DNA of 64,000 nucleotides from NCBI RefSeq assembly GCF_019097595.1, contig NC_080710.1, positions 29,658,280 to 29,722,279 of the forward strand, given 5' to 3'. Below the pieces are notes generated by a model that saw only the letters and a list, made by a program, of their open reading frames with translations, was not told where the DNA came from and made no database searches. The position numbers and the translations under genes were made by a program. This document shows, in pieces, positions 1 through 10,210 of the stretch. Source of the stretch: Hemibagrus wyckioides. Its lineage: Eukaryota > Chordata > Actinopteri > Siluriformes > Bagridae. Each line of letters starts with the position of its first letter. The stretch's first letter is position 1.

Positions 1-248
1 TTCATTCGTTTTCAGACACTGTCCTGGTTGTTCCTCATCACTATTGTCTACTGGTTATACTGGTTCTCCTGGTTAGCCTGGATCCCCCCCATAAACTCGT
101 CCTTCCCGGTATCAAACTTCACTCCAAAGCACTTTATCATTCAGTATGTCACCTGAGCTGAAAATCAAACCCACAACACGGGAGTTTAGTTAGAGACGCA
201 TTACCACTGCTCTATTCCATCATACATGCTTTAATCAGCTAAATGCGA
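1..248. other. No recognisable feature
   Basis: Non-coding sequence at the window edge. A short imperfect reiteration of CTGGTT-type words lies at 20-85 and a C7 run near 84-90. I see no open frame of note, splice signal or known repeat. Confidence 0.5.
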
Positions 249-440
249 AGCTATAGTTATACTGAATTTCCCAGTCGTGCTAAAATCCTCATGGGACTTC
301 ACACTGGTTACGTTAATATTACGTGAATTGATCACGCTAGCTCTGTATTGTTTAATCTAGTCATTAGAAACGTGTTTGAATTACATTTAGTATATGAAAT
401 GGTTTTGTTTTGGTTTTTTAATCTGACTGACCACATACTC
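249..440 (+). repeat. Unclassified dispersed repeat, copy 1
   Basis: This segment matches 59,172-59,400 in the same orientation, read by eye. Shared blocks in the same order include CTATAGTTA, ATTTCCCA, CTAGTCATT followed by GAAACGTGTTT, ATTACRTTTAGTATA and AATCTGACT. Two diverged copies 59 kb apart indicate an old interspersed repeat. Neither copy shows a transposase, tRNA-like promoter or clear terminal repeat, so the class is unknown. Confidence 0.6.
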
Positions 441-529
441 TGAAGGTAAATGGCCTCTAGGGTTGAGTGTGTATGAGCGTGTATGTAAAAAAAAAATCTT
501 TCGTGTAGTGTATTGTATTGTATTGAGGG

Positions 530-696
530 ATATGGTAGCTTAGTGGTTAAGGTGTTGGACTTTCAATCCCAGGTCTTCCAAGCTGCCTCTGCTGGGCCCC
601 TGAGCAAGGCCCTTAACCTTCAATTCAAACCTTAACCTAAAATCTAAGTCGCTCTGGAAAAGTGCAAACGTCTTGAAGTGTATAATGCCCTCTAAT
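530..696 (+). mobile_element. tRNA-derived SINE, family I, internally deleted
   Basis: The head reads GGTAGCTTAGTGGTTAAGG, which fits a tRNA A box (TAGCTTAGTGG). It is followed by CAATCCCAGG (damaged B box), the body CTGGGCCCCTGAGCAAGGCC and the tail motif AAGTCGCTCTGGA. Bases between the A and B boxes are missing compared with the fuller copy at 17,388. The element is non-coding and would have been copied by a LINE in trans. It lies head-out against an opposite copy at 705-866. Confidence 0.8.
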
Positions 697-704
697 GGTC
701 CTAC

Positions 705-866
705 ACTGGTTTGCATTTGCCTTATCCAGAGCGATTTACAGTTATTTTATACAACTAAGAGCCTTGCTCAGGGGCCCAGCAGTGGCAGCTTAGTGGACCG
801 GGCATTCAAACTCCCAACTTTCCAAGCAGTAGTCCAACACCTTAACCACTAAGCTACCACATCCCC
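705..866 (-). mobile_element. tRNA-derived SINE, family I
   Basis: On the minus strand this reads from the head GGGATGTGGTAGCTTAGTGG through the GGGCCCCTGAGCAAGG body to the tail TCGCTCTGGATAAGG. It is the same family as 530-696 in inverted orientation, with only a few bases between the two tails, so a transcript across both could fold into a hairpin of about 160 bp. Confidence 0.85.
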
Positions 867-2396
867 TTTACCTCACACCCCCTGCTCCCTCAGATAGACT
901 CCATATCCAGCGTCCTGACCACACTGACACACTTCCTGGAGCTGAATGAATGAGTTAGCTGGTTATGAGTAATGGATTAACACACCATCATGAACTTCAT
1001 AGAAGTTTGACCGTATGTATACACAACCAGAGTATGGAAAGTTTATGGCTTAGTAACCGTACCATCCTGAACCGTGCTGTTTGATGGAACAGCACACATC
1101 ACCTCTTGTACACAATAAACACAAACACACTTTTCTCTGTCATGCATTGTCGTCATAATCTTTTGTTGAACATTAATCTTCCTCTCACTCTCTCTCTCAC
1201 ACACACACACACACCCATGTTGCTGCAAAATGCACACAGGCTTTGGTGTAGATGCAGACAGCCTGCCTGTGGTGCTTTTCAAAGCCCTCAGACGCCGTGT
1301 GTGTTTGTTCAGTTGGTGTTTTCAGTTCACCCCTCAACACACACACACACACACACAGACACACACCTCTGCCCTTTTTTGCATGGACGTGTTTGATCCT
1401 AGCAAGACAACACCGAGAAAGAATTTCTGTGGGTTTATAGAGTTGTGTGTTCATATAATTCTATAACAACGTGTAGCGTTTAAGCCGTCCACTCTACACA
1501 CACTTTTACAACATGAACGGAAAAAAACAAAGCTGGAATGAAACTCTTGCTTTTTCCACTCAAGGTATTTGCATCTTTAGAGGATTTTTTATTCTTTTTT
1601 TTTCTTACCCCGCCTTCCTCACCTCCCAAATTGTCTACAAAGGCAGAGTGTAATGTATAAATGTTTGAGCTAGTTGGGATGAAAATGTGCGTTTATTAAT
1701 TAAATGTTTTGCATTGGCAGAGTGGAGGACTCAGCTCTTCTGGACTAGCATCTTCATTTGTTATCATTAGCCGTGTGCGGAGAGATCAATAATTGTGTCC
1801 CAGGGAGCCATTCATTATTGAAAATAACTTTAATAAGCCAGAAACTGTCATTTACCGCTATTCACATGAGAGACGACAGTTTTATTTTGCATGCCGTGTA
1901 TGTGTGTTCATCTGCAGCCTCAAATTAGCAGCTTCGGTCATTTTTCATCGATAGTGTACACTTATGGTCAACATTTACATTTTATGCAGGTTTGTTTGAT
2001 TATTAGCATTTCTTCGCAAGCCTCATACACACACAGACACACACACATGCTATTTTTCTCTCTTTATAAGGGCTTTTCATTGACGTAATTATTCCTGTCG
2101 CAAATGAATGCCAACCCTAAAGCTAACCTCAGTATTAACCTCAGTCACTAAAGGATCTGGCTCTTTTGTTTTTTTTCCTACTTTTTAGATTAAACATGAC
2201 ATGAAATAATAATATTTGAAGAATAAAAAGATCATTTTTGGTGAGTAATTTTAAAGACAAAAATCATTATGGTGACATTTTCCTCACAAAGTGGACACCA
2301 GATGCTTATATTTTATTTTCCTTTTGAGGAATCTCCATTAATGAGAATTCTATTTCAGCTAATTAATCCTATATTAGCCTCACCTCAGTTACACTC
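867..2396. other. Non-coding stretch with short CA/CT runs
   Basis: No gene is seen. CT/CA runs occur at about 1,184-1,216 and 1,339-1,365 and account for the short low-complexity open frames here. The stretch 1,725-1,990 is unique in appearance, AT-rich and free of repeat signatures (see findings). Confidence 0.6.
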
Positions 2397-2528
<132 letters not shown>

Positions 2529-2974
2529 TTTATTTTATTTTATTTTCTGAACCTGCCAAATATCCCCACAAGGTCAAATCTCTGATATTCCCATCAGGAA
2601 CATTTGGTCTCCATAAAGAAATAAAAACGTGTCCACAGACTCACCCACTCACACGCAACCCTCTCTCTCCCAGTTCAATACTGCACTCTTGTGGCTGATT
2701 TGGGGGGTTCGTGTTTAAAGAGCGGCCTTTACATTTTTTTTTTTTTTTTTTAGCGGGACAGCAGGACATGATGGACTTTACAGAAATCAGACAAGTCCAG
2801 CAATTCAGCATTCGGAACCTTAACAATCAAGCATGTTTTCAGATATTCATTCCACGGATTCAAATTCATGCCCTATCAGATCAGATGCGCTCACACAACG
2901 AGGAGGAAAAAACAACTTTCACCAAGAGAAGTCAATGTTAATTTGTCTGAATCCACTTAATATATCCAAGTATA
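2529..2974. other. No recognisable feature
   Basis: Non-coding. A T-run lies at 2,734-2,751. The overlapping open frames on both strands are short and resemble no family. Confidence 0.5.
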
Positions 2975-3449
2975 TACACTGATCAGGCATAACATTATAA
3001 GCAGTGAGAGGTGAAGTGAATAAGACCTCATCATGGCACCTGTTAGTGGGTGGGATATATTAGGCAGCAAGTGAACATTTTGTCCTCAAAGTTGATGTTA
3101 GAAGCAGGAAAAATGGACAAGCGTAAGGATTTGAGCGATTTTGGCGAAGGGCCAAACTGTGATGGCAGATAGACCACTGGATCAGAGCATCTCCAAAACT
3201 GCAGCTCTTGTGGGGTGTTCCCGGTCTTCAGTGGTCAGTATCTATCAAAAGTATCCTTTAATATCCTGTAAGACCTTTAAGCCTTTAAGTCATTGAATCA
3301 TGGAGGCCCCACCTCACAACTTACCACATCACACCTTCAGGGATCTAGTGGAGTCCATGCCTCAACAGGTCAGGGCTGTTTTGGCGGCAAAAGGGGGACC
3401 AACAAAATATTAGGCAGGTGGTCATAAGGTTATGTCTGATCAATCTATA
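2975..3449 (+). mobile_element. Non-autonomous Tc1/mariner element (ATCAGGCATAACATTAT type), internally deleted
   Basis: The ends are terminal inverted repeats: TACACTGATCAGGCATAACA at the left and, degraded, AGGTTATGTCTGATCAATCT at the right. The left part matches the transposase start region (ATGGACAAGCGTAAGGATTTG). The right part matches the transposase C-terminus (GGTCAGGGCTGTTTTGGCGG, then GCAAAAGGGGGACCAACA). The joint near 3,254-3,300 removes most of the transposase gene, so the copy cannot move itself. A sister copy with a different deletion is at 30,829. Confidence 0.9.
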
Positions 3450-3459
3450 TACCATCTGA

Positions 3460-3545
3460 GGTTTAAGGGCTTTGCTCAAGGACCCAACAGTGGTAGCTTG
3501 GCAATGCTTGGATTTGAACTCACAACCTTCTGATCAGCAGTTTTA
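3460..3545 (-). mobile_element. SINE family I fragment
   Basis: On the minus strand it shows a B-box-like GAGTTCAAATCCAAGC, a decayed body (CTGTTGGGTCCTTGAGCAAA) and no intact A box. It abuts the Tc1 element on its left and a LINE tail on its right. Confidence 0.6.
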
Positions 3546-3547
3546 CA

Positions 3548-3720
3548 TTCACATTTAAGGCATTTGACTGATGCCTTCATCCAGAGAGACAAACAAATGT
3601 GTTTTAGCAATAAAACATTAATACTGGTTCGCTAGGTCACAGACTAGTATTTGGTATATCATATAGGTTTGGAAATTTATCAAGCATCTGAATTAGCTGG
3701 ACGAAGCGACGTGACGTAGC
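3548..3720 (-). mobile_element. LINE 3' tail fragment, L2-like
   Basis: It resembles the 3' end of the LINE copy at 6,476-7,900. Both share the block from the ATTTACATTTAAGG-type terminus through TCCAGAGAGAC, AATATTAATACTRGTTC and TAGGTCACAGACT. It is 5'-truncated, as is usual for LINE insertions. Confidence 0.65.
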
Positions 3721-4674
3721 TAGAGTTCTTCTCTTCTATCGATAGTGTCCTGTAATGGTGAAATATCCTGTTTCCTTCCTGGACAAATTGAAGAATGTGT
3801 TATGGAAGTCTTTTTGTAATCTGATAGCTAGCATCTCTATCTACAATCAATAACCTGGATAGAAAATCTGCTTGTCCTGGGCTAGCAATTTGTCCATCTC
3901 TATTAATATCATCAGCTGAGACAAAATTCATTATCATACATAACATTAACTTCCTAATAACAGCTCGAGTCTTCAAAGTAACTGTGCAGTGTTATGATGA
4001 TCTTTCGGGGACCCGCAGGCTCAATCCTGACTCGGTGATCCCGCCGTCCGACCGTAAAAATAGATTGTGGAAAATAGGGAGCATGCTGAGTTTAATAAGG
4101 AAATGGAAAAAGAAACAAAAAATGTTAGCTTTCACTGTGGCTCGCTGCACTGATCTTGTACTTTCAGGGGAAGTCTACACACCCCAGTAAAAGTTGCAGG
4201 TTTTTGTGAAACCAAGATGAATCATGTCAGCCCTTTGTTCCACCTTTAATTTGCGATAGCTAATTAGGGAAAAAAAAAAAAAAAAACTAAACAAACAATT
4301 TAGGGGAAAATTACAATAACATGATGTAGAAACTTTTTTTTTTATAATGGGGAATGTGACAACCAATTACCAAGAGCACACACTCTTTAATTTATTCTCT
4401 GTTAAAATGCCTTTTGCTTGTTATAACAGAACTTTTAGAAATAAACATTTCAGAATTTTTAGCTCTTACAGTATATAATAAAAGACAAAAGCATCCATGA
4501 ATACATCAGTCCCCAAATTATATCTGCAATGGTTTGTGATATATATATATATATATATATAATTGATTGATTTATTTATTGATTTTAATATGAATATTGT
4601 CTTTACAGGCAAGTCTCTGTGGTCTGGGATCCTCATCACTGCCCATCACTATTAAGCTCCTTATATACTGTACA
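3721..4674. other. No recognisable feature
   Basis: AT-rich non-coding sequence with homopolymer A runs (about 4,269-4,286), T runs (4,334-4,342) and an (AT)n run at 4,540-4,561. No gene or family repeat was recognised. Confidence 0.5.
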
Positions 4675-4860
4675 CCAGGGTTGTCCAATCTTATCTGCAA
4701 AGTGCTGGTGTGGGTTCAGGTTTTCCTTCCAATCAATTAGGAACCATACCTGATCAGACCTTGGCTTTCAAACATACTATGAAGTGTAGCCTTGGTTTTG
4801 TATGGCTGGAATGAAAACTTGCTCCAACACCGGCAATTTCTGGATAAGATTGGACACTTC
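4675..4860. mobile_element. Foldback MITE with 14-bp perfect terminal inverted repeat
   Basis: TGTCCAATCTTATC at 4,682-4,695 is the exact reverse complement of GATAAGATTGGACA at 4,843-4,856. The inner arms also pair imperfectly (GTGCTGGTGTGGGTTCAGG against a decayed complement around 4,815-4,842), so most of the element folds back on itself. It has no coding capacity. This looks like a widespread fish interspersed repeat of unknown transposase family. Confidence 0.75.
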
Positions 4861-4919
4861 TGCTGTACGCCTTCAGAAAACATGTATAATTTTGTTTTCT
4901 AATCATCCTTTAAAACTAA

Positions 4920-5125
4920 AACGGGCAGTAGTAGCTCAAGTGGTTAAGGCTCTGGGTTGTTCCTTGGAGGATCAGGGTTCAAGCCCCAGCACTGCCAAGT
5001 TGCCACCACTGGGCTCTTGAGCAAGGCCCCCAACCCTCAGTGGTCTAGGGGTGCTATATCATGGCTGACCTAAAGTGAAGAAAGAATTTCACTGTGCTGT
5101 AATGTATACGTGACAAATAAAGATT
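4920..5125 (+). mobile_element. tRNA-derived SINE, family II
   Basis: The A box TAGCTCAAGTGG (GTAGCTCAAGTGGTTAAGG) and B box GGTTCAAGCCCC are spaced as in a tRNA. The body has TTGAGCAAGGCCCCCAACCC and the tail is AATTTCACTGTGCTGTAATG followed by GACAAATAAAG. The tail differs from family I, so this is a separate SINE lineage. Other copies are at 46,124 and 57,890. Confidence 0.85.
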
Positions 5126-5648
5126 TCTATTCTTACCAAGGAATATCCTCAGTCATACAGAAGAAACAAAACGTTGTTACAACAATCTATTGTATATCTG
5201 ATCTGAGGACAAAATCTGTCACACTGATTAAGGGCCAAATATTTATATTTAAGAGCGAAGACTACCGCTGTCTAAGACTCTTAACTATAAGATTAAACAG
5301 CTTTCCCTTCCAAGTGTGTCTGCCTTTAATAAAGCACCCATTAGGATCTGAGCGTGAGCAGTTAATAAGTTCTTCAAAGAGAATTAGCTTTCCTCTGTTA
5401 ATTGCTATTGCGTATTTTGTTTGGTCTTTGGCGATAACATTGATTAAACTGTGTAATAACACATAATAAACTCCAGGGGTTCAAAACCTTTTGACCAAAC
5501 AGGATCCTGCCTCAATGATGTAGATAGACATAGTTGAGGTTGTAATAGCATCCAGCTCTAAGATTCCTGGTGTATATTTCAATGTTCCCTACTTCCTTAA
5601 GCTTTGTTTGAAGATTTAGATCTTTAACAATTCTGTTAACAAGCATTT
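5126..5648. other. Unique non-coding stretch
   Basis: No known repeat was recognised. The part from 5,240 to 5,460 is open on both strands over more than 60 codons, yet resembles no protein family. Its base composition and TAAT-rich words look more like a conserved non-coding element than a gene (see findings). Confidence 0.4.
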
Positions 5649-5880
5649 GGCATTCTTATAAAACGTGACTACAGGTACCTGGTAGTGCCTCATCACCGAG
5701 GCTTGAGATACCTTTCCAGATCATTCCAGCTGTCTGTCCCTCAGCGGTGGAATGAACTTCCAACCTCAATCCATACAGACAGCAGAATCCATTACTATCT
5801 ACAAAAACAGCTACAAGACCCACTTCTTACACAGACACTTAACTAACCCCTAACTTGTCACCACTCTGAAAATAAATAAA
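5649..5880 (+). mobile_element. LINE fragment, L2/CR1-like reverse transcriptase 3' end
   Basis: Reading + with frame breaks, the peptide blocks GLRYLSRSFQLSVPQRWNEL and HTDSRIHYYLQKQL resemble the region just after the reverse transcriptase domain of fish L2-type LINEs (the SLRG/SFQLS...WNELP motif). The copy is 5'-truncated and followed by AATAAATAAATA. It is not functional. Confidence 0.65.
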
Positions 5881-6334
5881 TAAATCTGCACTTACACTAG
5901 CTCTTACTCCTTTACTCTGTGCAACTATTAAAAATATTGTACTGTAGAACTACTTATTGTCCTTTGCTTGATATATCACTTCTCTTATATTTTCTCATTT
6001 TTGGATCAAATTGTTTGCAAAATAAATAAATAAATACAAATGACTAGTACCAATTATCTATACACTTAAAACCTTTGTATGTTAACTGACAATGAGAAAA
6101 GGAACATCGGATATCACAGACATAAACCCAGACCATCAGGCTACTGATAAACGTAAAGACGTTTGTTTAAAGATGAATTCCTTACAACTAGGTCATCAGG
6201 TGAATTTCCCCAACCTGGATTCCATGTTCATCAAGCATCATTGTTGGAAGGTGAAACTGTACACTCTGTGGCAGTATAAAATAATGAGCTTATTAATATT
6301 CAAATCTGTTCGAATATTCATTTTCTAAAGATCG
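5881..6334. other. No recognisable feature
   Basis: AT-rich non-coding sequence with AAAT runs. The open frame at 6,092-6,328 resembles no family. Confidence 0.45.
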
Positions 6335-6475
6335 TTTTCTCCTGTGATGGGGTGGCACCTTCCAGGGTGTCCCCTGCTACGTGCCCAGAGTCTTCTGGGA
6401 TAGACTTCAGGTTCCCCAACACCTAGAGTAGGATGTTGGAGCGGCACGGAAAATGTATGGATGGATGGATGGATT
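6335..6475 (+). repeat. Interspersed fish repeat ending in (GGAT)n
   Basis: It contains GGGGTGGCACCTTCCAGGGT, GTGTCCCCTGCTACGTGCCC and ATAGACTTCAGGTTCCCCAA, then ends in ATGGATGGATGGATGG. This is the common teleost repeat that ends in a GGAT run. A different part of the same repeat is at 34,500-34,650, and a short piece at 61,205-61,255. Confidence 0.65.
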
Positions 6476-7900
6476 TACATTTACATTTATGGAATTTGGC
6501 AGACACCCTTGTCCAGAGAGACGTACAAAAAGTGCTTTGAAATCTCTACCGATGAATATATTAATACTAGTTCAATAGGTCACAGACTTAAGATACCATC
6601 AGCCTAAAAATTGTATTAGGAAGAATTACAGCATACTTTTTTCAAACACATAAAACAAACAGGGAAAATAAGAGCTAGTTTAAGTGTTTCAGGAAGAGGT
6701 AGGTCTTCATCCATCGCTTGAAGACGGTCAGTGACTTAGCAGTTCGGACATCTAGGGGAAGTTCATTCCACCACCTCGGTGCCAGAACAGAGAAGAGTCT
6801 TGATGTATACCTACTTCTTACCTTGAGAGATAGTGGACCAGTCGAGCAGTGTTAGTAGATCTGAGGGAGCGAGGTGAAGTGCGAGGAGTAATAAGATCTT
6901 TGAGGTAAGATAGTGCTGGTCCATTCTTAGTTTTTTTAGGCAAGCATCAGTGTTTTGAATCTGATGTGTGCAGCTACCGGAAGCCAGAGGAAGGAAAGCA
7001 GCAGTGGGGTGGTGTGGGAAAACTTAGGCAGGTTGAAAACAAGTTGTGCAGCTGGATTTTGGATCATTTTCAGTGGACAAACTGCATTCAGAGGTAAACC
7101 TGCCAAAGTGTTGCAGTAGTCCAGTCTCGAAATGACCAGAGACTGAACAAGCACCTGAGTACCCTGTGTGGATAAAAATGGCCGAATCCTTCTGATGTTG
7201 TACAAAAGATGAGTGTGTGACATTAGTAACATAGAAGGAAAAGGACAGTTGATTGTCCATGGTTACCCCAAGGTTGTGAGCAGTGGTCAAAGGGGAGTTC
7301 AGAGAGTTGTTCAGGGATATCGCAAGATCCTGGGCCCCGGGGATGAATCACCTGAGATGACTGGCAGTTCAGTATTGCTGGGATTGAGTTTCAGCTGATA
7401 AGGCATTATCCCTGATGAAATGTCCGTCAGACATGCTGAGATCTGAGCAAAAGCCGTGGGAGGAAGGGAGAAGATAAGTTGAGTGTCATCAGCATAGCAG
7501 TGGTAAGAGAATCCATGTAGGGATATTTTTGCCGTTAGAGTGAGTATAGAGGGAGAAAAGGAGAAGTCAAAGTATTGGTCCTTGTGGGACTCCAGTGAAG
7601 AGTCTGCATGGTGCAGATGTTGATCCCCTACAAGCAAACCATTCCCATGTTGTTCCAGAAGTTCCAAGACTCCTGACAGTGGACAAGAGAATCTCTGGCA
7701 CCACCTTGGTCCCAGAACAGAGAAGAGTCTTAATGTATATCTACTTCTTACCCTGAGAGATGGTGGGATCAGTCGAGCAGTGCTAGTAGATCTGAGGGAG
7801 CATGGTGCAGTGCGAGGAGTGATAAGAGCTTTGAGGTCCATTCTTGGCTTAGAAAGCAATCTTTTGTTTTGGATTCTCTCACAACTATCCAATCCAATCA
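6476..7900 (-). mobile_element. LINE retrotransposon, L2/CR1 group, 5'-truncated and rearranged
   Basis: Minus-strand frames encode a non-LTR reverse transcriptase. Residues around 7,480-7,510 read CYADDTQLIFSLPP, which contains the YADD catalytic motif, and further on VLVQSLVISRLDYCN and HIRFKTLMLA. Frameshifts and stops separate these pieces, so it is dead. The 3' end at about 6,476 carries the tail TCTGGACAAGGGTGTCTGCC. A block near the 3' end occurs twice (about 6,770-6,920 and 7,705-7,850), the second copy upstream of the YADD region in element order, so the element contains an internal duplication or two nested insertions. Confidence 0.8.
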
Positions 7901-8799
7901 GAGTGAAACTGATACTGTTGGATTAATTGTTATTTGATTATTTTCCACATACTGCACATAATTAAACAAAACAAAACACGAAAAATAGTGGTGTTAGGGC
8001 CGAAAACATTCTCGTAAAACTTTCATTAGTCAGAAATATGAAAATAAAGGGCGTGATAGTGTAGTGTGTACTTTACTTCTTCACAGCTCTTCACAGTCCC
8101 TGTAGGACAAGCTGTGAACTTTTACTTTACCACAGAAAGTGTTCAGACCCTTATTTCTAAGATTTTGTCTGAAATTCCTGCATGCATCATTTTACACACT
8201 TAAATCTAATACTTGACGTAAACATAAAGCTCCTAAAGCTTATACTGCCACCTGCCAAGCCCCATTATGTAAAGAGGCCAATCACAGCCAATCTCCAGCT
8301 CAGCCAGACACGTATCAGTGTGTTGGCAATCTATAAAAAGGCACCACCTTTGGAGTTATTTTGTTCAAAGTGGACCGAGTAATAAACAGCAGAGTGCAGG
8401 AAAGAGTAGCAGTAATGGCTGGGAGATGAGTAAAGGAAAGCAATTTAGCTGGAGACAGTTATCCAACATATCATGGAGGTCAGATAGAAGTGCAAAGTTA
8501 GTCTTTACCAAAACCTTAAAAAAGTTCAAATATAATCACATCAGTGTCAGGAAGGCGTCTGTCAGGAGTCTGTAGTTTGTATTTCACATCTTTATTTAGG
8601 ATATAACCAATTTGGATAAAGTCAAAAGTCAGATCCTAAATATAAAAATCATGTACAAAAACTGAAAGAAGCCTATCAAACATAAATAAAAATAAAGAAA
8701 GAAATAAAATTGCAACTTTTGTTTGTCTTAATATAACACACAAAGATGTGATATACAAGTGTGTTTGAACAGCTCAGGTGTGTAGATCACATTTACACA
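7901..8799. other. No recognisable feature
   Basis: Non-coding and AT-rich. The short open frames at 8,182-8,575 do not resemble a known family and show no gene context. Confidence 0.5.
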
Positions 8800-9434
8800 C
8801 AGTTTGGAGATGACCCCTACCTGTTCCAACATGACTGCACACCAGTGCACAATGCAAGGTCCACAAAGACATGGATGAGTGAGTTTGGTGTGGAGGAACT
8901 TGATAGAGTTCTGACCTCAACCTGATAGAACACCTTTGGGATGAATTACAGCGGAGACTGTGAGCCAGGCCTTCTTGTCCAAAATCAGTGATTGACCTCA
9001 CAAATGCGCTTCTAGACGAATGGTCAAAAATTTTGATAGATACACTCCTAAACCTTGTGGAAAGCCTTCCCAGAAGATTTGAAACTGTTATAGCTGCAAA
9101 GGGTGAGACAACTCCATATTAAATGCATGTGCATGTAAAGGCAGATGTCCCAGTTAAGTCAAGTACAGTTCCTTCACCCCAAACTCTCTCATCCATGTCT
9201 TTATGGACCTTGCTTTGTGCACTGGTGTGCAGTCATGTTGGAACAGGCAGCGGTCATCCCCAAACTGTTCCCACAAAGTTGGGAGCATGAAATTGTCCAA
9301 AATGGCTTGGTATGAAGCTGAAGCATTAAGAGTTCCTTTCACTGGAACTAAGGGGCCGAGCCCAACCCCTGAAAAACAACACCTGAATTCAATGATTTGG
9401 AGGGGTGTCCCAAAACTTTTGGCAAGATAGTGTA
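8800..9434. mobile_element. Tc1/mariner remnant rearranged into a head-to-tail inverted pair
   Basis: The + strand from 8,800 to 9,151 encodes the C-terminal part of a Tc1-like transposase (FQHDCTPVH, then TNALL-like, ESLPRRFETVIAAKG). The minus strand from 9,434 back to 9,155 encodes the preceding part (LVPVKGTLNAS, DNFMLPTLWEQFGDD, FQHDCTPVHKARSIKTWM). About 100 bases are present in both arms, giving an inverted repeat at 8,800-8,905 and 9,170-9,275. The right end holds the terminal repeat AAAACTTTTGGCAAGATAGT. Stops and frameshifts make both parts inactive. Confidence 0.85.
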
Positions 9435-10163
9435 TGTGCTTCTCCAAAGTTTGTATGCTGTTGCAGACTTTTGGACTTATAGTGTGTCTTATTAGTTTTT
9501 TTTAGCAGTTCTCAAATTTTTCAAATTTATCAAAATTCAGACTAAATGTGATTGTGATTGAAAAGATATACCAAAGAAGAAGAGATGAATAAGGGATTTG
9601 TGTGTGCTTAATATTCGATCATACAGAACTTTGAATAAGGGCCACTTTTATAAATTAGCTGTATAAGAATCAGGATGGACATTTTGTGTTAGATCCCTAA
9701 TAAGCATGCCAGAGGCTATTTATATGTAGTTGCTCTGTCCATCTTTTCACACTGTGCTTAACCCAGGATTATCACCATTATAAACCCTTCTTTTAATCCT
9801 GGATAGAGGAATGTTTCACACTTGTCATAGAAGTAGGGTTAGTACAGCTTTTCTACCAATTATGCCATTTACTCATTGCTTTCTGAGTAGTAAACCACTT
9901 AATATGACAAGAGTAAATCATTTACCCAGTAGAGTAGAATATTTCTTCGGATTTTTATTACAATTTGTGTTTTCAGGAGGCCTGAGCATATTTAACTCTT
10001 TCTCACAATTATGACTTATTCCAAAACTTTTTCTTTCTTTGGCAAACAGAGCCAGCATTTTTACAGGTTTTTAAAATTCAACCATCTACATTCAGCTGTG
10101 TTCACTCAAACTAACTGGATAAATGTTAAATGATAAATGATAAGGCTATGGAAGGGATTGGAA
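9435..10163. other. No recognisable feature
   Basis: AT-rich non-coding sequence. The open frame at 9,811-10,014 has no family resemblance. Confidence 0.5.
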
Positions 10164-10210
10164 CGCCTGAATTCGGAGTGGTGTCCCAAAACTTTTGGCA
10201 ATATAGTGTA
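10164..10210 (-). mobile_element. Tc1/mariner terminal fragment
   Basis: Only the 5' end survives. It reads CGCCTGAATTC, then GGTGTCCCAAAACTTTTGGC and AATATAGTGTA, which is the minus-strand start of the same element family as 8,800-9,434 and 33,677-34,216. Confidence 0.8.

Noticed and set aside
4920..5000. A and B box pair as a true tRNA gene (also at 17,388, 42,256 and 57,890)
   Set aside because: No cloverleaf closes, and each is followed by a shared SINE body and tail seen in several copies.
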